In this document: positions 13,563-25,135 of the stretch, one piece after another
Numbering within the stretch: position 1 is the first letter of the stretch
How the letters are laid out: each line of letters begins with the position of its first letter
Assembly (NCBI GenBank): GCA_037043015.1
Contig: CM073324.1
Coordinates: 17,202,597 to 17,266,596, forward strand
DNA: 64,000 nt
Direction: 5' to 3'
From: Bryum argenteum
Lineage: Eukaryota; Streptophyta; Bryopsida; Bryales; Bryaceae
The notes under the pieces: model-generated
What the model was told of the DNA's origin: nothing
What the model saw: only the letters and a program-made list of their open reading frames with translations
Database searches by the model: none
Made by a program: the position numbers and the translations under genes

Positions 13563-14535
13563 CCCTTAAACGCCCACGATGTCGAAAAACGACATTTTGG
13601 ATGTACATCAGAAACTTTGAAGAGCCATATCTTCTTCATCCGAGGTCCGGTTTGGATGAAATCACTTGGATTAGGTTCCAAATCAAGTCTAGTTTGTGTT
13701 GTAAACTTTTCAAGCCCATATAGTAAATTATGAATTAATGGAATGCACTTTAGTGAAGACAACTCTTGTTTTTGGGTTTCCAAGCATGGGGCATGTATTA
13801 CCATTGCAAGCCAATTATGTGAAATTAAAAATAGTTTTTCATGATTTTTTTTTTCATGGTCATGATCTTAAGGTAATTCTTAACAACTTTGTAGTGAGAA
13901 GTTTTTTGATCCAAATGATTTTGCTATTGAATTTGCAATGATGTTTTGTCAACAATAAAAGTGAGAAAATGGATGATATTTGAGGAGCTATATCTCCCTC
14001 ATCCACCGTTGGATTTCAGCTTAGTTTTTTGGGATGGCCTCCAATTAGAGTCTAGTCTAAGTGGTAGAAACCTTAAGAAGATCGAAGGTGTTTTGAAGAT
14101 AAGGCATGAAATTGAATGCAAAGGATCTAGTCGTGGACTATTTTTCCTTTGTAAAATATTCGGTAGTTTTTACCATTGCATGGCTTTTATTTGAGCCAAG
14201 AATTTTTTTTGATGAATTTTTGTTGGGTAAAGGACTTATTTAGATGAAGGTGAACATCTTTTTAGTTGGTGATTTTTTCATTGCAATAGGTATATTGGTA
14301 GCATTTCCACCTCAAAGTGAAAATGATGAAATTTTGCAGTTTGTTTTTCATATTAATATGTTATGATCTCCCTATCTATAAGGCCTCATGACTCAAATTT
14401 TGGTCCACATGATCTTTGATAAGTCTATTACAAGTTTGTACGGTTGAGATCTTAATAACTTCTCTTGATTTTCATCTATGACGATTTATATGGAAATGTG
14501 CTTTTCTGCTAAAAATAGGCTCGCGCGTTTAGGGG
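13563..14535. mobile_element. TIR element of the CCCTTAAACG family
   Basis: The left end is CCCTTAAACGC after TTAA (13559-13562). The right end reads as CCCCTAAACGC on the other strand, before TTGA, a possible one-base-decayed copy of the target. It is about 973 bp with no coding content. A related 234-bp element with perfect 12-bp termini and a TTAA duplication lies at 42635-42868. The internal stretch around 13950-14200 recurs near 52370-53190. Confidence 0.6.
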
Positions 14536-14773
14536 TTGATAAGAGGATCCTTATGACCAAATTTGATAAAATACTCATTAAGAGTAAAAAGCTATAACAT
14601 CTATAAGCTAATTATTACACTTGATTCCTAGACTTAGACGAGAAATTTTGGTCATATTTCTTTCCATATAGCTAACTTGCCCATAAATGTTCTTGTTGTT
14701 TTCAGAGCAATAAGTCCCAAAACTACTATTTTTAAGTCCTTACACTCGTAACCATGTGATATATATATATATA

Positions 14774-15552
14774 TGTCACACACTTCTTTTTCATTTTGAG
14801 TCTATCTTTTGACTTTTCGCATGAGTAAAAGTTCATTTTCGTCTGCCTTTTCCATTTTAAGTGTGAATAAGAGTTCAAATGAGATTGGAATGGAGAATAA
14901 GCCAAAAGGTAGCTAATGAAAAGGCATGAGCAAATGAAAGGTTGTAAGTCTAAAATTTGAGAATCATAAGTAGGGAGAGAAGTGGTTATTTTCCTTTGAA
15001 CACATAAGAGTGAAATGTGTATCCCGCACTCAGAAGAAGTGTGAGTTTGTGAATTGTGAAGATTGAGTTTCGAGTTGTGAAGTAGTTTGTAAAACAAATT
15101 GTTGTTTTAACAACAAAGTATGTAATATATATATGATACTTGACGAAGAAACAATTAATATTAAAATACAAAATTGAAACCATGAATGTTGAATGAATTG
15201 GAAAACAAGTTCGAAAATTGTAAACATTGAAATTGCAAACCAATTGTTTGTATAGAAATTGGAAGTATACTTGTGTATAGGCTTTGGATTATTTTGAGCA
15301 TATGAATTGTGAAGACAATAAACTTTGAATAATGGAACACATGAATACTTGAAGCCGGAAATATACATTGAGTTGAAAGAAAGTGGTAATGAATATAGAA
15401 TGAGTTCTTGTAATTATTTCTAAATCATTGTTGATTTATCTTCTATTCGTGACCATAATTGCATAACTTTGACCGACTTAGACTCTCCCGACAAAGAACT
15501 CCCCTATCTACATTCTTTGGGTTTCTTTTAACCCATTGAAAAACGCTTTACA
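14774..15552 (+). repeat. 5' LTR
   Basis: 779 bp, starting TGTCACACAC and ending CGCTTTACA. I compared it by eye with 32721-33499 and saw no difference. It contains a TATATATATGATA stretch near 15126 that could serve as the promoter TATA. Open frames on the minus strand are shadows that recur identically in the other LTR. Confidence 0.95.
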
Positions 15553-15556
15553 TTTT

Positions 15557-15574
15557 TGGCGCCGCTGCCGGGGA
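15557..15574 (+). promoter_or_regulatory. Primer binding site, tRNA-Asp type
   Basis: TGGCGCCGCTGCCGGGGA starts four bases (TTTT) after the 5' LTR. It begins with TGG, complementary to the CCA tail, and resembles the tRNA-Asp primer site common in plant Ty3/gypsy elements, with one difference from the usual form I know (GCTGCC for GTTGCC). Confidence 0.85.
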
Positions 15575-15704
15575 GAGTCCTAGTTGAAGGTGATTATGAA
15601 ATAGAAGAAGAAATAATGAGAATTAAATTATTCCCAAAGTTTGAATAATTGAAATTATTCAATTTTGACTTCAAATTATCAAAAGAAATTTTGAATGAGA
15701 AACT

Positions 15705-16199
15705 ATGAAGTATGTGTTTCCATGGGAAACTCCAGAAGTAATTGAAGATAATTTTTCTGGACCATATTTATTTTTAGCGTTACATAGATTATACCGAAAC
15801 GCATACTTTGGAAAAGGTTTCCAAATAACTGGAAATAATAAAGTTCATCAAGAATTGAAAGAAAGGATTGAGCAATTGCCCATTGACATCAAAAGAGTTA
15901 TTTTGAGCAAAGTTTGGGAAGGAGGAAAATATTATAAGACCTTCTTTGCAAAAGGGGAAGACTTGTTGGTGGAATTACCATTATTATATTTGCTCAGCCA
16001 ATACGGCAAATTAAAAGTTGTAACAGATCAAAGTCTTCCTATATATTACGGAGGTTGGCACGGAACTCGAATTGCGAGGAAGTTGTATGCATTTACATAC
16101 GATCAAATCGATCCAAGGGCAACACCTCTTATTCCCGACTTTGAATGCAGAGATGAAAAACACCCTATGTGTATATCATTTGGACTAGTATGTCCTTAA
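15705..16199 (+). CDS. Small ORF of unknown function upstream of gag
   Basis: A 164-residue intact frame lies between the primer site and gag, starting MKYVFPWETPEVIEDNFSG. It is acidic-basic mixed, has no zinc knuckle and no membrane segment, and I do not recognise a domain. Position recalls the extra ORF before gag in Ogre-type Tat elements, but I see no sequence link. It is separated from gag by 66 nt and is present once, outside the triplicated unit, so it is not affected by the tandem duplication. Confidence 0.65.
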   Translation: MKYVFPWETPEVIEDNFSGPYLFLALHRLYRNAYFGKGFQITGNNKVHQELKERIEQLPIDIKRVILSKVWEGGKYYKTFFAKGEDLLVELPLLYLLSQYGKLKVVTDQSLPIYYGGWHGTRIARKLYAFTYDQIDPRATPLIPDFECRDEKHPMCISFGLVCP

Positions 16200-16265
16200 C
16201 AAGAAATTATAAAACTACAAGAAGCTTGAAGACAAAATCAATAATGAATTCAAGAAACAAATTTA

Positions 16266-18686
16266 ATGTCGCAAGATAGAAATGAAGCCATTCTAAAACG
16301 GGCATTGCAGAAAATCCAGAGAGAAGATCGAGTGAAATCTAGAAGTCGAAAGACAATACCAAACACTCCAAGACTATCGGGGATTGCAAGACCTTCTAGC
16401 CCCGAACTTGGAACTTTGACGGAACTACATTCTTTTGATCAAGAATCAAGATCAAAGAAAAAATCAGTTGAAATTAATAGACCAAGCGTACTACGTGAAA
16501 AAAGCGAAGACGTATCCTTACCTGAAGTAACCTTTGAACAAGGGCAAGCTTCGAGCAGTTCTTTGACAAACACATCACCGGTTGAATATCTATTTTCACA
16601 ACCCAAGGAAATTCATTTTAGTAATCCGGTTGTAGAATACTTAGAGGAGAATTGGAGTCAACAAAGCCAAACCGTTCGTGAAAGGTTGGAACAATTGTTA
16701 AAATCAGGAGATTCCGATTTGGAGAATCCTATTTCTCCACCACACATAGAAATTTCTACCGGCCAATTCTTTCCTAGTTTCAACGAGGATCAAATCGAAA
16801 CTTCATCAAATTTAGAAGAAGAAGAAGAAGAAGAACTCGAAGTTGAAGAGTTAATTAGTACAACCAAGCAAAGAGAAATTAAGAACAATACAATGGCGAA
16901 TCCAAGACCATGGAATATTGCACAATTCCCACTTTTTAATGGAAGACCGGGATTAGATCCCGATTTACATGTTGCAAGTTTTATAGCCGTATGCGTGGCT
17001 AATAAATTGCCCGAAGAAGATTACGTGACTACTTTTCCCATATCATTGGATGGAGCGGCATTTGCTTGGTATGGACGACAAGCAGATTTGGATACATGGG
17101 AAGCTTTACGAGACGCTTTCGTAAATCAATATAGGCCATTGGGATTCACAGAAAGCTTAAGGGAACGGTTAAAGAATATAAAAATGGGACTTGGAGAAAG
17201 TGTGGATTCTTTTCATGGAAGAATGGACGACCTTTTGACAAGGTGGACCAACCATAATATGCCAGATTCATTTCTAACAAGTATATTTGTTGGAGGATTA
17301 TACCCGCCAGAATTAAAAATGTTTGTGAAGGAAAGAAGACCAGCAAATTTAGCAACAGCTTATAATACGGCTAAGTCATGGGAAGAAGCAAGAGTAGATG
17401 AAGATTATCTACCATATGTAGATACACCTTTGATTCCCACCAGCAAACCGCAACCGAGAATAACACCGGCGATGGCTCAATATGGCACAAGGCCATCAGT
17501 TGAATCAATTGCGGTGAAAACAACTACCTCGGTAGCCAATGCGCCACCTATGAATAGAACGGAAGAAATGGTAATGAACTTAGCTAAACAACTCACAGAG
17601 TTGAAAGTGAATATGACTTCAAATAAAAAAAAGAAGACGATTCCGACGGATGTAAGATCAAATGTGTGGTGTACAAATTGCAATGGTTATGGACATAGGA
17701 AAGATGAATGTCCTTCACCATCAAATCAAGCACCAAGATGCGGTCATTGTGGAGGAAAGCATCCCATAGACCAATGTTGGCATCTCCATGGGAAACCTGT
17801 AAATCAAGTAAATGATAATAGACCTTGGATTAATAACCCAAATAAAAGGCCATTCACACGACCGAATGTGGGACCGCCGTATAAACCAAATGACAATAGA
17901 CCAAGGTGGAACGACACCTATAATCAACCACCGGTTTGGAACGGACCACCCTCCAATCCACAAACACATAGATATGGACCACCGCAAAAAGGCAAACATT
18001 TGATATGTTTTCGTTGTGGTGAATTTGGTCATTATGCCAATGAATGTCCAAATGCAAAGAAAGAAGAAGGTTATGTTCCTCAATGCGGAAGGTGTCGAAA
18101 ATCTGGCCATCGAGCAGAAGAGTGCATGGCACCAACTCCCATATTTGCTCCTTCGGAAAGAAATTGGGTGAAAGGAAGCACGGTGAAACTTACAGAGATT
18201 AATGAACCATCAAAAGAAGTCAATCATATAACACAAGAAATATGTGTTAATCGAGTAGGAACAAGAAGTACAATTAAACTTCCGGAGAAAAACCCTTTGG
18301 AAACAAAATCGGACAGTCCGGATGAAGATCAAGAAAATATGATACCAAATGTTGTGGTACCAAGCCCAACAACTACATCTCTACCCAAAGATGTGCCGGA
18401 CCAAATATCATTACCTATGGAACTTCCACAAACTTTACCTATACAATTACCACCTCCAAAAGTCACCTTTGCTAAAACTAATATAAAATATTCTAAGGCA
18501 AATACAAAGAGGCGAAACCGGACAATGAGATTAGTTATAGGTTTGAAACCATATAGCCTATTGGAAAATTTGGATAAAATACAACCAATCATTTCAATGC
18601 GCCAATTATTAGCTATATCTCCTAAGTGCCGGCGAATTAAGTCATTCATTAATTCGCAAACAAATCATAGAAGGAGAAGTGCATGA
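16266..18686 (+). CDS. gag: Gag polyprotein, first tandem copy (frameshifted near its end)
   Basis: Structural protein that packages element RNA. An N-terminal 190-residue acidic, low-complexity region (run of Glu near 180-190) precedes the Retrotrans_gag domain (about 215-370, with FPLFNGRPG and AAFAWYGRQADLDTWEAL). Four zinc-knuckle-like motifs follow: CTNC..GH..EC near 467, CGHC...H near 493, CFRCGEFGHYANEC near 580, CGRCRKSGHRAEEC near 605. The frame breaks at about 18633, where this copy differs by indel from the equivalent place in the second unit, so the last dozen residues are out of frame. The unique N-terminus is found only in this copy, so this is the parental start of gag. Confidence 0.9.
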   Translation: MSQDRNEAILKRALQKIQREDRVKSRSRKTIPNTPRLSGIARPSSPELGTLTELHSFDQESRSKKKSVEINRPSVLREKSEDVSLPEVTFEQGQASSSSLTNTSPVEYLFSQPKEIHFSNPVVEYLEENWSQQSQTVRERLEQLLKSGDSDLENPISPPHIEISTGQFFPSFNEDQIETSSNLEEEEEEELEVEELISTTKQREIKNNTMANPRPWNIAQFPLFNGRPGLDPDLHVASFIAVCVANKLPEEDYVTTFPISLDGAAFAWYGRQADLDTWEALRDAFVNQYRPLGFTESLRERLKNIKMGLGESVDSFHGRMDDLLTRWTNHNMPDSFLTSIFVGGLYPPELKMFVKERRPANLATAYNTAKSWEEARVDEDYLPYVDTPLIPTSKPQPRITPAMAQYGTRPSVESIAVKTTTSVANAPPMNRTEEMVMNLAKQLTELKVNMTSNKKKKTIPTDVRSNVWCTNCNGYGHRKDECPSPSNQAPRCGHCGGKHPIDQCWHLHGKPVNQVNDNRPWINNPNKRPFTRPNVGPPYKPNDNRPRWNDTYNQPPVWNGPPSNPQTHRYGPPQKGKHLICFRCGEFGHYANECPNAKKEEGYVPQCGRCRKSGHRAEECMAPTPIFAPSERNWVKGSTVKLTEINEPSKEVNHITQEICVNRVGTRSTIKLPEKNPLETKSDSPDEDQENMIPNVVVPSPTTTSLPKDVPDQISLPMELPQTLPIQLPPPKVTFAKTNIKYSKANTKRRNRTMRLVIGLKPYSLLENLDKIQPIISMRQLLAISPKCRRIKSFINSQTNHRRRSA

Positions 18687-18711
18687 TATTTCCTTAGATC
18701 CGGGGCACCAA

Positions 18712-19813
18712 CTATAGACGTAATGATAGACGATCATTTATTGAAAATGTACAAATTGATGGAGGATCTAGTGTTAACCTCATGAGCAAAGAGACTATGA
18801 ACGAAATTGGGTTAACAACTATGGTACCAACTCCTATTATGTTGCGTATGGCCGACCAAAGTCGAGTAAAACCTTTGGGAGTTTTAAAACAAATCTTGAC
18901 TATCATTGGCGGCATGTCGTTTAAAATCGATTATATCATATTTAAAATAATCGATACGATTTCATCTTACCCAATATTGTTGGGAAGACCTTGGCTATAT
19001 TTAGCAAAGGCAAAAGACGATTGGGGAAAAGGAACCATTACAATTGGCAAGGGCAAAGAGAAGATTACTTTGCCTATGTATCCTACTATTTATAGAGGAG
19101 AAACTCAAACAAATGAAAGTGAATTCACTTCGGAAATAGAAGACTCTTCAGGCTATGAGATTGATGCACCCATCTCTAAAATCTCAAGGAAAAATATGTC
19201 ATATAAAAATATAGGAATGGGTGAATATTTCACTCCATTTCAAGATTCTGATGATTCCGATGAAGCCATTTTATCATGGGAAAATTCACCTGTGTTTAAT
19301 ATACAAACGCAATTCGAATCCATAAGTGAATCTAATTCCACTTCGGATTTTGAAGAAGGTGAAGAGATTTCAAGTGGAACAGATCAAGTTCCTACTCAAC
19401 TTGGCTCGTTGAAATTAAATTGCCAAGATATGAATTTAGGAACCGAGGAAGAACCCCAAGTAATAAAAGTATATGAAGAATTAACTTCACAAGAATTTAC
19501 AACTTGGCACAAATTCTTCATCGAAAACAAAAAGAGCTTTGCATGGACATACAAAGATCTTAGAGGTATTCCACCAGAAATTTGTGAGCATAGAATAATT
19601 TTAGAAGAAAATACAAAGCCAATTCGACAAAGGCAATATCGTATGAATCCAAAATATTCACTCATGGTCAAAGAAGAGATAGACAAATTATTGGAATGTG
19701 GATTTATATATCCGGTTCCATATAGTGAATGGGTTTCACCGATAGTCGTGGTTCCAAAGAAAAATGGGAAACTACGAATTTGCCAGGAATATTGCACAAT
19801 TCCCACTTTTTAA
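18712..19813 (+). pseudogene. Protease and RT start, first copy; runs into gag duplicate
   Basis: The frame contains the retroviral-type aspartic protease core IDGGSSVNLM (Asp codon near 18758) and the flap/GRPWL region. A 100-residue acidic linker and the RT N-terminus (PIRQRQYRMNPKY, WVSPIVVVPKKNGKLRICQ) follow. It then crosses the tandem junction and terminates at TAA 19811-19813. Its upstream part is out of frame with gag through indels at 18633 and 18703, whereas the linker near 19250 is open here but broken in the other two copies. Catalytic RT motifs are absent. Confidence 0.8.
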
Positions 19814-19867
19814 TGGAAGACCGGATTAGATCCCGATTTACATGTTGCAAGTTTTATAGCCGTATGC

Positions 19868-22133
19868 GTGGCTAATAAATTGCCCGAAGAAGATTACGTG
19901 ACTACTTTTCCCATATCATTGGATGGAGCGGCATTTGCTTGGTATGGACGACAAGCAGATTTGGATACATGGGAAGCTTTACGAGACGCTTTCGTAAATC
20001 AATATAGGCCATTGGGATTCACAGAAAGCTTAAGGGAACGGTTAAAGAATATAAAAATGGGACTTGGAGAAAGTGTGGATTCTTTTCATGGAAGAATGGA
20101 CGACCTTTTGACAAGGTGGACCAACCATAATATGCCAGATTCATTTCTAACAAGTATATTTGTTGGAGGATTATACCCGCCAGAATTAAAAATGTTTGTG
20201 AAGGAAAGAAGACCAGCAAATTTAGCAACAGCTTATAATACGGCTAAGTCATGGGAAGAAGCAAGAGTAGATGAAGATTATCTACCATATGTAGATACAC
20301 CTTTGATTCCCACCAGCAAACCGCAACCGAGAATAACACCGGCGATGGCTCAATATGGCACAAGGCCATCAGTTGAATCAATTGCGGTGAAAACAACTAC
20401 CTCGGTAGCCAATGCGCCACCTATGAATAGAACGGAAGAAATGGTAATGAACTTAGCTAAACAACTCACAGAGTTGAAAGTGAATATGACTTCAAATAAA
20501 AAAAAGAAGACGATTCCGACGGATGTAAGATCAAATGTGTGGTGTACAAATTGCAATGGTTATGGACATAGGAAAGATGAATGTCCTTCACCATCAAATC
20601 AAGCACCAAGATGCGGTCATTGTGGAGGAAAGCATCCCATAGACCAATGTTGGCATCTCCATGGGAAACCTCAGAAATCAAGTAAATGATAATAGACCTT
20701 GGATTAATAACCCAAATAAAAGGCCATTCACACGACCGAATGTGGGACCGCCGTATAAACCAAATGACAATAGACCAAGGTGGAACGACACCTATAATCA
20801 ACCACCGGTTTGGAACGGACCACCCTCCAATCCACAAACACATAGATATGGACCACCGCAAAAAGGCAAACATTTGATATGTTTTCGTTGTGGTGAATTT
20901 GGTCATTATGCCAATGAATGTCCAAATGCAAAGAAAGAAGAAGGTTATGTTCCTCAATGCGGAAGGTGTCGAAAATCTGGCCATCGAGCAGAAGAGTGCA
21001 TGGCACCAACTCCCATATTTGCTCCTTCGGAAAGAAATTGGGTGAAAGGAAGCACGGTGAAACTTACAGAGATTAATGAACCATCAAAAGAAGTCAATCA
21101 TATAACACAAGAAATATGTGTTAATCGAGTAGGAACAAGAAGTACAATTAAACTTCCGGAGAAAAACCCTTTGGAAACAAAATCGGACAGTCCGGATGAA
21201 GATCAAGAAAATATGATACCAAATGTTGTGGTACCAAGCCCAACAACTACATCTCTACCCAAAGATGTGCCGGACCAAATATCATTACCTATGGAACTTC
21301 CACAAACTTTACCTATACAATTACCACCTCCAAAAGTCACCTTTGCTAAAACTAATATAAAATATTCTAAGGCAAATACAAAGAGGCGAAACCGGACAAT
21401 GAGATTAGTTATAGGTTTGAAACCATATAGCCTATTGGAAAATTTGGATAAAATACAACCAATCATTTCAATGCGCCAATTATTAGCTATATCTCCTAAG
21501 TGCCGAAGCGAATTAAGTCATTCATTAATTCGCAAACAAATCATAGAAGGAGAAGTGCATGATATTTCCTTAGATCCGGGGGCACCAACTATAGACGTAA
21601 TGATAGACAGATCATTTATTGAAAATGTACAAATTGATGGAGGATCTAGTGTTAACCTCATGAGCAAAGAGACTATGAACGAAATTGGGTTAACAACTAT
21701 GGTACCAACTCCTATTATGTTGCGTATGGCCGACCAAAGTCGAGTAAAACCTTTGGGAGTTTTAAAACAAATCTTGACTATCATTGGCGGCATGTCGTTT
21801 AAAATCGATTATATCATATTTAAAATAATCGATACGATTTCATCTTACCCAATATTGTTGGGAAGACCTTGGCTATATTTAGCAAAGGCAAAAGACGATT
21901 GGGGAAAAGGAACCATTACAATTGGCAAGGGCAAAGAGAAGATTACTTTGCCTATGTATCCTACTATTTATAGAGGAGAAACTCAAACAAATGAAAGTGA
22001 ATTCACTTCGGAAATAGAAGACTCTTCAGGCTATGAGATTGATGCACCCATCTCTAAAATCTCAAGGAAAAATATGTCATATAAAAATATAGGAATGGGT
22101 GAATATTTCACTCCATTTCAAGATTCTCGATGA
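19868..22133 (+). pseudogene. Gag-protease, second copy, in two overlapping frames
   Basis: The gag core and first knuckles are open from 19868 to 20689. A small insertion near 20672 (after HLHGKP) shifts frame, and the rest of gag plus the complete protease is open from 20661 to 22133. In this copy the gag tail and protease share one uninterrupted frame, which indicates that the native element encodes gag and protease as one polyprotein. A stop near 22131 follows an extra base at the linker. A missing G near 19825 breaks the frame at the left junction. Confidence 0.8.
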
Positions 22134-22154
22134 TTCCGATGAAGCCATTTTATC

Positions 22155-22691
22155 ATGGGAAAATTCACCGTGTTTAATATACAAACGCAATTCGAATCCA
22201 TAAGTGAATCTAATTCCACTTCGGATTTTGAAGAAGGTGAAGAGATTTCAAGTGGAATGCATCAAGTTCCTACTCAACTTGGCTCGTTGAAATTAAATTG
22301 CCAAGATATGAATTTAGGAACCGAGGAAGAACCCCAAGTAATAAAAGTATATGAAGAATTAACTTCACAAGAATTTACAACTTGGCACAAATTCTTCATC
22401 GAAAACAAAAAGAGCTTTGCATGGACATACAAAGATCTTAGAGGTATTCCACCAGAAATTTGTGAGCATAGAATAATTTTAGAAGAAAATACAAAGCCAA
22501 TTCGACAAAGGCAATATCGTATGAATCCAAAATATTCACTCATGGTCAAAGAAGAGATAGACAAATTATTGGAATGTGGATTTATATATCCGGTTCCATA
22601 TAGTGAATGGGTTTCACCGATAGTCGTGGTTCCAAAGAAAAATGGGAAACTACGAATTTGCCAGGAATATTGCACAATTCCCACTTTTTAA
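22155..22691 (+). pseudogene. RT N-terminal fragment, second copy
   Basis: It continues the linker and RT start of unit 2, ending KLRICQ, then crosses the second tandem junction and stops at TAA 22689-22691. It has no catalytic RT residues and is a product of the tandem duplication. Confidence 0.75.
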
Positions 22692-24396
22692 TGGAAGACC
22701 GGGATTAGATCCCGATTTACATGTTGCAAGTTTTATAGCCGTATGCGTGGCTAATAAATTGCCCGAAGAAGATTACGTGACTACTTTTCCCATATCATTG
22801 GATGGAGCGGCATTTGCTTGGTATGGACGACAAGCAGATTTGGATACATGGGAAGCTTTACGAGACGCTTTCGTAAATCAATATAGGCCATTGGGATTCA
22901 CAGAAAGCTTAAGGGAACGGTTAAAGAATATAAAAATGGGACTTGGAGAAAGTGTGGATTCTTTTCATGGAAGAATGGACGACCTTTTGACAAGGTGGAC
23001 CAACCATAATATGCCAGATTCATTTCTAACAAGTATATTTGTTGGAGGATTATACCCGCTGAAATTAAAAATGTTTGTGAAGGAAAGAAGACCAAAGAAA
23101 TTTAGCAAATGTACTTATAATACGGCTAAGTCATGGGAAGAAGCAAGAGTAGATGAAGATTATCTACCATATGTAGATACACCTTTGATTCCCACCAGCA
23201 AACCGCAACCGAGAATAACACCGGCGATGGCTCAATATGGCACAAGGCCATCAGTTGAATCAATTGCGGTGAAAACAACTACCTCGGTAGCCAATGCGCC
23301 ACCTATGAATAGAACGGAAGAAATGGTAATGAACTTAGCTAAACAACTCACAGAGTTGAAAGTGAATATGACTTCAAATAAAAAAAAGAAGACGATTCCG
23401 ACGGATGTAAGATCAAATGTGTGGTGTACAAATTGCAATGGTTATGGACATAGGAAAGATGAATGTCCTTCACCATCAAATCAAGCACCAAGATGCGGTC
23501 ATTGTGGAGGAAAGCATCCCATAGACCAATGTTGGCATCTCCATGGGAAACCTGTAAATCAAGTAAATGATAATAGACCTTGGATTAATAACCCAAATAA
23601 AAGGCCATTCACACGACCGAATGTGGGACCGCCGTATAAACCAAATGACAATAGACCAAGGTGGAACGACACCTATAATCAACCACCGGTTTGGAACGGA
23701 CCACCCTCCAATCCACAAACACATAGATATGGACCACCGCAAAAAGGCAAACATTTGATATGTTTTCGTTGTGGTGAATTTGGTCATTATGCCAATGAAT
23801 GTCCAAATGCAAAGAAAGAAGAAGGTTATGTTCCTCAATGCGGAAGGTGTCGAAAATCTGGCCATCGAGCAGAAGAGTGCATGGCACCAACTCCCATATT
23901 TGCTCCTTCGGAAAGAAATTGGGTGAAAGGAAGCACGGTGAAACTTACAGAGATTAATGAACCATCAAAAGAAGTCAATCATATAACACAAGAAATATGT
24001 GTTAATCGAGTAGGAACAAGAAGTACAATTAAACTTCCGAGAAAAACCCTTTGGAAACAAAATCGGACAAATCCGGATGAAGATCAAGAAAATATGATAC
24101 CAAATGTTGTGGTACCAAGCCCAACAACTACATCTCTACCCAAAGATGTGCCGGACCAAATATCATTACCTATGGAACTTCCACAAACTTTACCTATACA
24201 ATTACCACCTCCAAAAGTCACCTTTGCTAAAACTAATATAAAATATTCTAAGGCAAATACAAAGAGGCGAAACCGGACAATGAGATTAGTTATAGGTTTG
24301 AAACCATATAGCCTATTGGAAAATTTGGATAAAATACAACCAATCATTTCAATGCGCCAATTATTAGCTATATCTCCTAAGTGCCGGGCGAATTAA
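22642..24396 (+). pseudogene. Gag, third copy
   Basis: Gag core with all four zinc knuckles, open from the junction to 24396. It carries local differences from the other copies: near 23058 (PLKLK for PPELK), near 23093-23115 (a compensated indel cluster), and near 24037-24070 (a compensated frame change around LPRKTLWKQNRT). It ends out of frame with protease at about 24388, the same hotspot as in unit 1. Confidence 0.8.
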
Positions 24397-25013
24397 GTCA
24401 TTCATTAATTCGCAAACAAATCATAGAAGGAGAAGTGCATGATATTTCCTTAGATCCGGGGGCACCAACTATAGACGTAATGATAGACAGATCATTTATT
24501 GAAAATGTACAAATTGATGGAGGATCTAGTGTTAACCTCATGAGCAAAGAGACTATGAACGAAATTGGGTTAACAACTATGGTACCAACTCCTATTATGT
24601 TGCGTATGGCCGACCAAAGTCGAGTAAAACCTTTGGGAGTTTTAAAACAAATCTTGACTATCATTGGCGGCATGTCGTTTAAAATCGATTATATCATATT
24701 TAAAATAATCGATACGATTTCATCTTACCCAATATTGTTGGGAAGACCTTGGCTATATTTAGCAAAGGCAAAAGACGATTGGGGAAAAGGAACCATTACA
24801 ATTGGCAAGGGCAAAGAGAAGATTACTTTGCCTATGTATCCTACTATTTATAGAGGAGAAACTCAAACAAATGAAAGTGAATTCACTTCGGAAATAGAAG
24901 ACTCTTCAGGCTATGAGATTGATGCACCCATCTCTAAAATCTCAAGGAAAAATATGTCATATAAAAATATAGGAATGGGTGAATATTTCACTCCATTTCA
25001 AGATTCTCGATGA
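24381..25013 (+). pseudogene. Aspartic protease, third copy
   Basis: Contains IDGGSSVNLM near 24516-24545 and the second conserved block (YPILLGRPWLYLAKAKDDW). It stops at 25011-25013 because of an extra base in the linker, which separates it from the pol frame starting downstream at 25136. The protease fold is complete in length compared with the other two copies. Confidence 0.75.
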
Positions 25014-25135
25014 TTCCGATGAAGCCATTTTATCATGGGAAAATTCACCGTGTTTAATATACAAACGCAATTGAATCCATAAGTGAATCTAATTCCACTT
25101 CGGATTTTGAAGAAGGTGAAGAGATTTCAAGTGGA

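Noticed and set aside
14732-15368. Minus-strand open frames of 85-121 codons in the LTR
   Set aside because: They recur identically in the 3' LTR, have no domain and lie in AT-rich sequence; shadows of a non-coding LTR.
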